Positions 35,343 through 42,600 of a stretch of DNA of 43,181 bases are shown one piece after another. Made by a program: the position numbers and the translations under genes. Source of the stretch: Candidatus Methylacidiphilales bacterium (lineage in GTDB: Bacteria; Verrucomicrobiota; Verrucomicrobiia; Methylacidiphilales; JAAUTS01); assembly GCA_028713655.1 (NCBI GenBank), contig JAQTNW010000029.1, positions 1 to 43,181 on the forward strand, read 5' to 3'. The first letter of the stretch is position 1. Every line of letters starts with the position of its first letter. A model generated the notes under the pieces. That model worked only from the letters and a program-made list of their open reading frames with translations. It was not told the DNA's origin and did no database searches.

Positions 35343-36193
35343 AAAAAATTCCCGTGTTCGTTTTGCTGCTGTGCTGGGCCGCCGCTTGCCCCGCCCAGGA
35401 GAACCGCCTCAAACCCTCGGATAGCGCCGTCACGCAACGCCTGAAGACACCGGGCCAAACTGAGACACCCCAAAAAATCACAAACCAGCTTGAGAAATTC
35501 TTCAACACGATTCAAGCCGGCGACGCCAAGCTGGCTTTCTTCGGCCTCTTTGAGGGCAGCAAACTCGAAAAGGAAGGCGAAGTGGTGGACAAATCCGTGA
35601 GCATCACCGAGAACACCCTTCAAAAATGCGGGAGGCTCGAATCCTACGATCCCATGGAATCACGCCTCTACGGGACCCGGCTCCTTTCCGTATCCTACAT
35701 CACCGTGCATGGCGACAAATTTTTCCGCTGGGCCTTTATCTACCAAAACCCCTCGGGCAATGATTGGAGCCTGATCAAGTTCAGCGTGGACAACATGAGG
35801 GACTTTCTGCCCGCCTACCCGATCGCCACAAACCCGCCCGACAACATCCAACTCAAACTCGAAAAATTCTTCCTCGCCCTCGAAAGCGACCGCACGGACG
35901 ACGGGTTTAACGATTTGGTGAAGGATTCCGTCCTTCAAAATTCCACGGACCAGGTCAGCGCCTTCGTCGCAAAAACCAACGAAGCGCTCAAGGGCTATGG
36001 GAAAATGAAATCCTACGAACTGTTCGACAACCGCCAGATTTGCAGAAAACTGCGGCTCCTGACCTACATCAGTTATCTCGAACACAAGCCCCTGCGCTGG
36101 CAGTTTGTTTTTACAACCGCCAAGGATGGGAAGTGGTCGCTCCAAAACGTGCGCGTGGACGACCAGCTCGAAGAAGCCATCGCGGGGCAATGA
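35339..36193 (+). CDS. secreted protein with two tandem NTF2/DUF3887-like modules
   Basis: The ORF encodes 284 residues. MKKIPVFVLLLCWAAACPAQENR is a Sec signal, possibly with Ala-Gln cleavage. Two related modules follow: about 46-158 (ITNQLEKFFNTIQAGDAKLAFFGLF...FRWAFIYQNPSGNDWSLIKFSVDN) and about 166-278 (IQLKLEKFFLALESDRTDDGFNDLV...LRWQFVFTTAKDGKWSLQNVRVDD). Shared landmarks are LEKFF, a YE/D-type middle, (F/L)RW(A/Q)F and WSL. The fold is probably NTF2-like; the ligand is unknown. It closes the gcv operon, with a terminator 84 bases after its stop. Confidence 0.7.
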   Translation: MKKIPVFVLLLCWAAACPAQENRLKPSDSAVTQRLKTPGQTETPQKITNQLEKFFNTIQAGDAKLAFFGLFEGSKLEKEGEVVDKSVSITENTLQKCGRLESYDPMESRLYGTRLLSVSYITVHGDKFFRWAFIYQNPSGNDWSLIKFSVDNMRDFLPAYPIATNPPDNIQLKLEKFFLALESDRTDDGFNDLVKDSVLQNSTDQVSAFVAKTNEALKGYGKMKSYELFDNRQICRKLRLLTYISYLEHKPLRWQFVFTTAKDGKWSLQNVRVDDQLEEAIAGQ

Positions 36194-36276
36194 ACCTGGC
36201 CTGGCTTGCGCTGGCAGAGCTTTGCCTTGCTTCTGACTCCTGAATTCTGACCTCTGCCTTTTCTCCACGTCCTTCG

Positions 36277-36303
36277 CGATCTTCCTGTAAGATCGTGTTT
36301 TTA
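36277..36303 (+). terminator. intrinsic terminator of the gcv operon
   Basis: CGATCTT and AAGATCG pair over 7 bp around the loop CCTGT, followed by TGTTTTTAA. It lies 52 bases before the valS start, so valS must use a promoter inside that short gap or read through. Confidence 0.75.
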
Positions 36304-36354
36304 ATCTTATCCCCCTTGCCTGCCACCCGGAAGGCTGTAGAGTCTTTCTTTCCT

Positions 36355-39153
36355 ATGCCTGAACTCGCCAAAGCGTACGACCCCTCCCTCGTGGAGGACA
36401 AACTCTATGCCCGCTGGCTGGAGCAGAACAGCTTCCACGCCGACCCCGGCAGTTCCAAGCCGCCGTATTCCATTGTCATCCCCCCTCCCAACGTCACTGG
36501 CGTGCTCACCATGGGGCATGTGCTCAACAACACCATCCAGGACATCCTCATCCGCCGGGCGCGTCTCCAGGGCAAGGAGGCCCTCTGGCTGCCGGGCACC
36601 GACCACGCCGGCCTCGCCACGCAAACCGCCGTCGAAAAAGCCCTCCGTAAACCCGCTGAACTCCCGGCCAACGTGCGCGAGGTTTTGGAGTCCCTCGACC
36701 ATGTCTGGGACAAGGCCGCAGGCAAACCCAAGGCCCCGCTCACCCGCCACAACATCGGGCGCGAAGCCATGCTCAAGCTTGTCTGGGCTTGGACGAAGGA
36801 CCGCGGCGGCATCATCATCCAACAGTTGAAAAAACTCGGCTGCTCCTGCGATTGGAAACGGGAACGTTTCACCATGGACGAAGCCTATCACCGCGATGTG
36901 ATTAACGCCTTCATCACCCTCTACAAAAAGGGCTACATCTACCGCGGCAAACGCATGGTCAACTGGTGCCCCGCCTCCCACACCGCCCTCTCCGACGAGG
37001 AGGTCATTCCCACCCCGCAAAAAAGCAAGCTCTACACCATGCGCTACGAGATCGCGGAACTGCCCGGCCAATTTTTGGAGATCGCCACCACCCGCCCGGA
37101 AACCCTCATGGGTGATTCCGCCGTGGCCGTCAATCCCACCGACGAACGCTACAAGCATCTCGTCGGGAAACATTGCTGGCGCCCTTTCCCCCGCGCCCAA
37201 ATCCCCATCATCGCCGACGCGCATATCGACCCGGCCTTCGGCACCGGCGTGCTTAAAGTCACCCCCGCGCATGACAAGGCCGACTTCGAGATCGGCCAGC
37301 GCCATCAGCTCCCGATCATTGATATCCTGCACTGCGATGGAAAAATAAATTGCCCGGCGGTACCGGAACTCGACGGTCTCGACCGTTTTGATGCCAGGAA
37401 AAAAGCCGTGGAAATGCTCCAAACCGGCGGCGCATTGGTGAAGGAAGAAGCCTACGAGAACAATATCGGCTTCAGCGAGCGCGGACAGGTGCCGGTCGAG
37501 CCGCGCCTTTCCGAGCAATGGTTCCTCGACTACCGCAAGATGCTTAACGGCCGGATGATCGAGGAGGCTCTCGCAACCGTCCGGGACAAGGTCATTCGCT
37601 TCTATCCGGATCGCTGGGAAAAAGTCTATGCCCACTGGCTGGAAAACATTCAGGACTGGTGCCTCTCCCGCCAGGTCTATTGGGGCCATCGCATCCCCGT
37701 TTGGTATCATTACCCAGGTAGCTCTAGTATTAGACCAGACAATATATCTATTCGTGATTACATGGACAGACCGGATGCTGGCAAATTACAAGAAATACGT
37801 GTACAAATGGACTCGCCAGGGATAGATTGGATACAAGATTCCGACTCGCTCGACACCTGGGCTTCCTCCTGGCTCTGGGCCTATGCCACGATGGACACCA
37901 AAACCCGGAAAAAATTCTATCCCACCAGCACGCTCGTCACGGGCCCTGACATCATCTTCCTTTGGGTCGCCCGCATGATCATCGCCGGCCTGGAATTCAA
38001 CCCAGCGGAATCCGCCGCCGCTCCCGGAAGCCCCGAATACGCGCAGGCCAACCGGGCCTTCCAGGATGTTTATTTTACCGGCATCATTCGCGACCATCAG
38101 GGCCGGAAAATGTCGAAGTCGCTCGGCAATTCCCCCGATCCGCTGGATCTCATCGCCAAGTATGGCGCCGACGGACTGCGCTTCGGCCTGATGCGCATCG
38201 CGCCGCAGGGTCTGGACATCCGCTTCGACGAAAAACAAATCGAGGAAGGCCGGAACTTTTGCAACAAACTCTGGAATGCCTGCCGCTTCCGCGCCATGCA
38301 GGGCCCCATCGATCCCAAGGCCGATCCGTTCGGAAAAAAGCTGACACCCTACTCGGCTCATCTGCTGGCACGGCTCGACAAACTCATCGACACCGTCGAA
38401 GCCGGATTTGAAAAATACGAGTTCAGCGCGGTCGCTTCGGCCATCTACGGATTTGTCTGGGACGATTTGTGTTCGCGCTTTCTGGAAACCGCCAAGGCCG
38501 ATTTCGCGGATCCCGCATCGCCCACACGGGCAGGAACGCTCGCAACCATCGACCATGTGTTGTCGCAAGTCTTGCGCCTGCTTCATCCCTTCGCGCCGTT
38601 CATCACCGAGGAAATCTGGATCGAACTCGGCTTTGCCACGGAAACCATCCAGTTCACGGATTGGCCGGTTAAATCCGGCAAAGCGATTGACTCCGTCGCA
38701 GTTGAGTATGCGGACAAGACCTACGCGCTCATCGACGCCTCGCGCCGCCTGCGCGGCGAGTTCCAGATTCCGCTGGGCAAAAAATTGGATTTCAAACTGC
38801 ACAGTGAAAAGGCTCTTTCACAATCGGAACTGGCCCTGCTCAGTCCGTTGCTCGGCGCGCAATCGCTCGAAATCATCAGCGCACCCCTGGCAAAAACACC
38901 CGTCGCGCTCACGCCGTTGGGCGATCTCTATCTGCCGTTGACCGGGCTCATCGACGTCGAAAAAGAAAAGCAGCGACTGGAAAAAGAAATCGCCAAGGCC
39001 CAGGCTTCGCTGGAACGGGAATCCAAAAAACTCGAGAACACCGCCATGCTCGCCAAGGCCCCGCCGGAGAAGGTGGAAGAATGGCGCGCGCTCAAAGCCG
39101 AGGCCGAATCGCAACTGGCAAAGTTCCGAGAGCAACTCGTTTCGCTGGGTTGA
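36355..39153 (+). CDS. valS: valyl-tRNA synthetase
   Basis: This 932-residue class I synthetase has its HIGH-type motif as HVLN (55-58, in TMGHVLNNT) and KMSKS near 585-589. The editing domain carries TTRPETLMGD, and CSRQVYWGHRIPVWY-like LSRQVYWGHRIP precedes the second half-motif. The C-terminal coiled coil (LIDVEKEKQRLEKEIAKAQASLERESKKL) is that of ValRS. Residues about 452-496 (37708-37842) use codons unlike the rest (AGA, ATA, TTA, CAA, AGT) and depart from the family. The frame is intact. A hairpin terminator follows the stop. Confidence 0.96.
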   Translation: MPELAKAYDPSLVEDKLYARWLEQNSFHADPGSSKPPYSIVIPPPNVTGVLTMGHVLNNTIQDILIRRARLQGKEALWLPGTDHAGLATQTAVEKALRKPAELPANVREVLESLDHVWDKAAGKPKAPLTRHNIGREAMLKLVWAWTKDRGGIIIQQLKKLGCSCDWKRERFTMDEAYHRDVINAFITLYKKGYIYRGKRMVNWCPASHTALSDEEVIPTPQKSKLYTMRYEIAELPGQFLEIATTRPETLMGDSAVAVNPTDERYKHLVGKHCWRPFPRAQIPIIADAHIDPAFGTGVLKVTPAHDKADFEIGQRHQLPIIDILHCDGKINCPAVPELDGLDRFDARKKAVEMLQTGGALVKEEAYENNIGFSERGQVPVEPRLSEQWFLDYRKMLNGRMIEEALATVRDKVIRFYPDRWEKVYAHWLENIQDWCLSRQVYWGHRIPVWYHYPGSSSIRPDNISIRDYMDRPDAGKLQEIRVQMDSPGIDWIQDSDSLDTWASSWLWAYATMDTKTRKKFYPTSTLVTGPDIIFLWVARMIIAGLEFNPAESAAAPGSPEYAQANRAFQDVYFTGIIRDHQGRKMSKSLGNSPDPLDLIAKYGADGLRFGLMRIAPQGLDIRFDEKQIEEGRNFCNKLWNACRFRAMQGPIDPKADPFGKKLTPYSAHLLARLDKLIDTVEAGFEKYEFSAVASAIYGFVWDDLCSRFLETAKADFADPASPTRAGTLATIDHVLSQVLRLLHPFAPFITEEIWIELGFATETIQFTDWPVKSGKAIDSVAVEYADKTYALIDASRRLRGEFQIPLGKKLDFKLHSEKALSQSELALLSPLLGAQSLEIISAPLAKTPVALTPLGDLYLPLTGLIDVEKEKQRLEKEIAKAQASLERESKKLENTAMLAKAPPEKVEEWRALKAEAESQLAKFREQLVSLG

Positions 39154-39166
39154 TGCACACTATGGT

Positions 39167-39196
39167 GGGACGACCGCTGTGTCGTCCCGCTTGTTT
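39167..39196 (+). terminator. terminator-like hairpin after valS
   Basis: GGGACGAC (39167-39174) and GTCGTCCC (39181-39188) form a perfect 8-bp stem with loop CGCTGT, followed by GCTTGTTTTG. It is the same kind of element as 19116-19145. Confidence 0.7.
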
Positions 39197-39252
39197 TGGG
39201 CTGGAACCAGCCGCATCGACCCCCCTGGCAAGTTCCCCATTATACACAAGTA

Positions 39253-39406
39253 CTGGATCGCCACGCCCCGATACCCGCCGTAGGCGGCGTGATCAGGGCT
39301 CGCGATGACGCACAGCCCGGGTCCGCATGCTTGGCTGGCACTATGCCTCACGCACCCGCGTTCCGCCGCGGCGGACGAGGAGCGTAGCGACGCGGCAATC
39401 CAGAAG
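39253..39406. repeat. ~150-bp dispersed repeat, copy 1
   Basis: It begins CTGGATCGCCACG, contains GGCTCGCGATGACGCA and CTGGCACTATGCCTCACGCA, and ends GAGGAGCGTAGCGACGCGGC followed by AATCCAGAAG. The blocks recur in the same order at 41664-41812. Outer ends are inverted copies of each other (CTGGATCGCC / GGCAATCCAG). The stretch 39154-39587 holds this, the hairpin above and the upstream part of the next ORF. Confidence 0.8.
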
Positions 39407-39587
39407 TCCTATCCATCCCTTCTGCTCCGAAGTATTTCGATGTTAATCCTGTCATATCCCAGCACTGCCGGATTGCATCCCGCCCCAGGCCGTATTAAAT
39501 TCAGACACGAACTTCCTCGCCCCCATCCATATCTTTGCCGGCGTTTCAACGGAAGCGCTGGATTTCCTTGAAAGTCTCGCCCGCCCG

Positions 39588-39947
39588 GTGGAACTTCAAC
39601 CCGGCGACTTCGTCTTTCACGAAGGCGAAATCAGCAATGTCTTTTATGTCATCGACCACGGAAGCGTCGAAATCATCAAGGACGCCGATTCCGCAGCCCC
39701 GACGCTCATCGCGACGCTACGCGATGACGATTTTTTCGGTGAAATGAGCATGCTGGAATGCCTGAAACGTTGCGCCTCGGCGCGCTGTGCGACTGCCGTC
39801 AAGTTATACGCCCTACACAGCACCGACCTGCACAAGCTCTACCATCGCTGGCCGGACCAATACGCGATTGTGATCCTGAACATCGCGCGCGACCTCTCCC
39901 GCCGCCTCCACGCCCTGGACGATATCTTCGCCGCCCGCGCGCATTAA
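39588..39947 (+). CDS. cyclic nucleotide-binding domain protein, start unclear or truncated
   Basis: From GTG 39588 the frame gives 119 residues of a CRP-type sensor domain: LQPGDFVFHEGEISNVFYVIDHGSVEIIKD, then LRDDDFFGEMSMLECLKRCASARCATAVKLYALH. The FGEMSML...RCASARC segment is the phosphate-binding cassette with a Cys-rich variation. The same frame continues upstream to 39447 as a proper domain N-terminus (HIFAGVSTEALDFLESLARP) but has no ATG, GTG or TTG before 39588. So the gene may use a rare start, may have lost its start by mutation, or may be frameshifted from the ATG at 39440. There is no DNA-binding domain. Confidence 0.65.
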   Translation: MELQPGDFVFHEGEISNVFYVIDHGSVEIIKDADSAAPTLIATLRDDDFFGEMSMLECLKRCASARCATAVKLYALHSTDLHKLYHRWPDQYAIVILNIARDLSRRLHALDDIFAARAH

Positions 39948-39956
39948 AAGGCAAAC

Positions 39957-41501
39957 CTAGCTTTGCGGCGCTGCAAGCTCAATTCTCGGAAAAAGCGGCT
40001 CAGCCTTGCCTACCCGCGTGCCCTGCGGAATCGACGGCCACACCGGCGCACTTCTTCCCGGCAAAACCGGCAAGCCGCCCAATTGCAGCAGGATTTTTTC
40101 CACCGTGCCGGGCAGGATCGGTTCCAACTCGCCCGCCAACAGATAAATCCCCGACGCGAGTTCGCCCAGGACCACGTCCAGCCGCCCCGATAATGCGGGA
40201 TCTTTTGCCAGCTTCCACGGGGCCGACTCTTCGACATACTGGTTGGCTCGGGCGACGCCCTTCCACAATTCCATGATCGCAACGTGGATCTGCAACTTGT
40301 CCATGTTGGAGCGATAGGATTCCACAGCCGCCAGGATATCACCACGCAGGCTTTGGTCTGCGGGAGTAATGGCCTCCTGCTTGATGGACGGAACAACTCC
40401 TTCGCGATAGCGGGTAATCATCGAAACCGCCCGGTTGACCAGATTACCAAGGGTATTGCCCAGTTCGCCCTGGTAACGCAGGTGAAATTGTTCGGCTGAA
40501 AAATCCGCGTCGTAGCCCAACGCCATCTCGCGCATGACGAAATAGCGGAAGGCGTCCACGCCGTAGCTCTCGATCAGGTCCAACGGATCCACGACGTTGC
40601 CGACCGACTTGCTCATTTTTTCCCGATTCTGCGTCCACCAGCCGTGAACGAGCAGGAGCCGCGGCAACGGAAGCTTGAGCGCTTTTAGCATGATAGGCCA
40701 GTAGATGGCATGGGCCGGGACCATGATGTCCTTCCCGATCACATGCACCGCGGGCCAGCGCTCGCCGACTTTTTCACCGTCGTAGCCGATGATGGAAATA
40801 TAATTGATCAACGCGTCAAACCACACGTAGGTCACCTGCTCCGCGTCGAAGGGCAGCGGGATGCCCCAGGCCAGCCGCGATTTCGGACGCGAAATACAAA
40901 GGTCGGGAATGGGCGCTTCCAACGCACCGAGAACTTCCTTGGTGCGGAAGGAGGGGTAAATCCAATCGGGATTCTTTTCCAATTCCCCGCGCAGCCAGTC
41001 CTGATATTTCGCCAGCCGGAAGAAATAAACTTTTTCCTCAAGTTCGATCACCTCGCCGAATGATTCAGGAAATTTTCCGCTCACACGGTCTTTTTCGGTC
41101 AAAAACTGTTCCTGCCGGGTGCTGTAAAAACCTTTGTAAACATCCGGATAAATTTCGCCGTCATCGTACAGCTTTTGCAGGACGCGCTGGACCACGGTCT
41201 TGTGCCGGGGCTGCGTCGTTCGCACAAAATCGTCGAAGGAAACGTTCAGGCGACGGTACAGGCTTTCAAAACGACCGGCCATTTCGTCGCAAAATTCCTG
41301 CGGCTCCCGACCCTGCTTCTGGGCGCTTTGCTGGACTTTGATCCCGTGCTCATCGACTCCGGTCAGAAAAAAAACGGATTCGCCACGGCGGCGATGGTGG
41401 CGCGCCAGGACATCGGTCAGCACCTTTTCATAGGCATGGCCGAGGTGCGGGTTGCCGTTGACGTAATCGATGGCGGTGGTGATGTAAAACCGTTCGGGCA
41501 T
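39957..41501 (-). CDS. metG: methionyl-tRNA synthetase
   Basis: This 514-residue class I synthetase has HLGH (19-22) and KMSKS near residue 296. TGVDEHGIKVQQSAQ and the CP insertion YSTRQEQFLTEKDR lack the zinc-knuckle cysteines, so this is the zinc-free MetG subtype. The C-terminal EMAP-like tRNA-binding domain is absent, as in other short forms. The start ATG 41501 is unambiguous. It converges on the cyclic-nucleotide-binding ORF with a 9-base gap. Confidence 0.96.
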   Translation of the reverse strand: MPERFYITTAIDYVNGNPHLGHAYEKVLTDVLARHHRRRGESVFFLTGVDEHGIKVQQSAQKQGREPQEFCDEMAGRFESLYRRLNVSFDDFVRTTQPRHKTVVQRVLQKLYDDGEIYPDVYKGFYSTRQEQFLTEKDRVSGKFPESFGEVIELEEKVYFFRLAKYQDWLRGELEKNPDWIYPSFRTKEVLGALEAPIPDLCISRPKSRLAWGIPLPFDAEQVTYVWFDALINYISIIGYDGEKVGERWPAVHVIGKDIMVPAHAIYWPIMLKALKLPLPRLLLVHGWWTQNREKMSKSVGNVVDPLDLIESYGVDAFRYFVMREMALGYDADFSAEQFHLRYQGELGNTLGNLVNRAVSMITRYREGVVPSIKQEAITPADQSLRGDILAAVESYRSNMDKLQIHVAIMELWKGVARANQYVEESAPWKLAKDPALSGRLDVVLGELASGIYLLAGELEPILPGTVEKILLQLGGLPVLPGRSAPVWPSIPQGTRVGKAEPLFPRIELAAPQS

Positions 41502-41551
41502 AACCTGTCGATTCTAATGCGGGGCCGATAATTGGCAAGCTCTTGAAAATT

Positions 41552-41580
41552 TAACCACGAAGACACCAAGACACGAAGGA
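41552..41580 (+). repeat. CACGAAG-type periodic repeat
   Basis: AACCACGAAGACACCAAGAC followed by ACGAAGGAA gives three CACGAAG/CACCAAG units 8-9 bases apart. It is another member of the short periodic class seen in the intergenic gaps of this window. Confidence 0.7.
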
Positions 41581-41663
41581 AAACCTTTTTGAGTTAAAAC
41601 CAAAACCGGTTTACTCCTGCTCTTACTCTATCTTCATCTATCTCTATCTCGAATGGCTGAAAG

Positions 41664-41812
41664 CTGGATCGCCACGGCCCAACTCCGACATGCGTCGCGA
41701 ATGTTCCAGATGGGCCTCGCGATGACGAAACGTGTGGAGATCGACGCCCGCTGGCACAATACCTCACGCACCGCGTCATTGCGAGGAGCGGAGCGACGCG
41801 ACAATCCAGAAG
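41664..41812. repeat. ~150-bp dispersed repeat, copy 2
   Basis: The same blocks as 39253-39406 occur in order: CTGGATCGCCACGGCCCA, CCTCGCGATGACGAAA, CTGGCACAATACCTCACGCA, then GAGGAGCGGAGCGACGCGAC and AATCCAGAAG. Here the right end also has GTCATTGC before GAGGAGCG, the fuller version of a palindromic motif found in many bacterial intergenic repeats. Confidence 0.8.
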
Positions 41813-41893
41813 ACTCATTTTTTAATTGGAATTTGAATACTTTTTACAGGAAGTACGCAAAGGTTAAGGAATCCGAGCGCTGAAGGCGCGGAT

Positions 41894-42409
41894 TTATATG
41901 ATTTTTAGAATTAATTGGAGCATCAACATGCTCGACCATAGGAACGAACCCATTACGATTCCAGCAAACATACGAAAAGGGCTGCGGACAGGATGCGGCT
42001 GAAAAACACTCTTCCTCACCACAACCGCTTTAGCCCAGACATCACCGTATCCCTGTTGAAGCGGCCCCTCTTTCATCGACATGTATCCGATATGGCCAAA
42101 GAACAGGACATCTATATGGTAAGGCAAGTCACGGATAGTTGACCCTTTTAAGGTTGCCGGACTCCCGTCCGTTTGAACAACTCGCAAATCAGTTTTCCGA
42201 TGGTGACGGTGCCAAACCCCTCGGAAGCTGCATGGTAAAGGAATGCTCCAAAAATACTCAAACCAAACCCTGTGAATTTGTGCTGGCTTATTAATTGGAG
42301 CCAGTCCGGCGTAAGCAACCCGCGGCGATTGAGAACAATAAATTTGCCGGACGCAAACGCCAGTCATAAGCACCATCAAGCTGCATATAAAGCCCAATCG
42401 CGTTATCAT
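41894..42409 (-). CDS. hypothetical small membrane protein
   Basis: I do not recognise this 171-residue protein. It has an N-terminal hydrophobic segment (LGFICSLMVLMTGVCV) and a C-terminal one (MFAGIVMGSFLWSSMLMLQLILKII), so a soluble middle of roughly 110 residues would lie between two membrane passes. The middle contains LRVVQTDGSPATLKGSTIRD and GYMSMKEGPLQQGYGDVWAKAVVVRKSVFQPHPV. Base composition is visibly more AT-rich than the neighbouring housekeeping genes, which hints at recent arrival or a non-core gene. ATG 42409 is chosen over a TTG four codons upstream. It may be a real gene, but evidence is only frame length and the two membrane segments. Confidence 0.5.
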   Translation of the reverse strand: MITRLGFICSLMVLMTGVCVRQIYCSQSPRVAYAGLAPINKPAQIHRVWFEYFWSIPLPCSFRGVWHRHHRKTDLRVVQTDGSPATLKGSTIRDLPYHIDVLFFGHIGYMSMKEGPLQQGYGDVWAKAVVVRKSVFQPHPVRSPFRMFAGIVMGSFLWSSMLMLQLILKII

Positions 42410-42471
42410 GGTTTTTATCAACGTCTAGAGTTCAGGCATACGGGACAACCAGCGTGAGCCGCGAAGCGGAA

Positions 42472-42514
42472 CTGGCCTGTCCTCCATAGCCCCAGCGACG
42501 GAGGAAGCGGCCAG
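42472..42514. repeat. imperfect palindromic intergenic element
   Basis: CTGGCC (42472-42477) pairs with GGCCAG (42509-42514) and TCCTCC (42480-42485) with GGAGGA (42500-42505), around a loop ATAGCCCCAGCGAC. The TCCTCCATAGC...GGAGGA plan is one I recall from many bacterial intergenic repeats. It lies between the divergent hypothetical gene and the esterase. Confidence 0.6.
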
Positions 42515-42600
42515 GAACCAGAGGTGCGGCGACATCCGGGCTACAAGCAGAGAATTTCCGTGACCGGTGTGAAGTAAGCAGGTTAGCTTGATAAACCATT

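Larger units (their letters stand above)
41502..41893. other. gene-free gap with repeats
   Basis: This 392-base gap upstream of metG carries a CACGAAG-type array (41552-41580), a pyrimidine-rich run around 41619-41650 (TCTATCTTCATCTATCTCTA) and the second copy of the 150-bp repeat. No ORF with gene-like features is seen. The metG promoter should be in the first 50 or so bases. Confidence 0.6.

Noticed and set aside
36307-37710. 467-codon minus-strand frame inside valS
   Set aside because: It is an antisense shadow of a well-supported synthetase; its sequence is low in recognisable motifs.
41594-41883. Short ORFs over the 150-bp repeat upstream of metG
   Set aside because: They lie over repeat sequence on both strands, with no gene-like composition or motifs.
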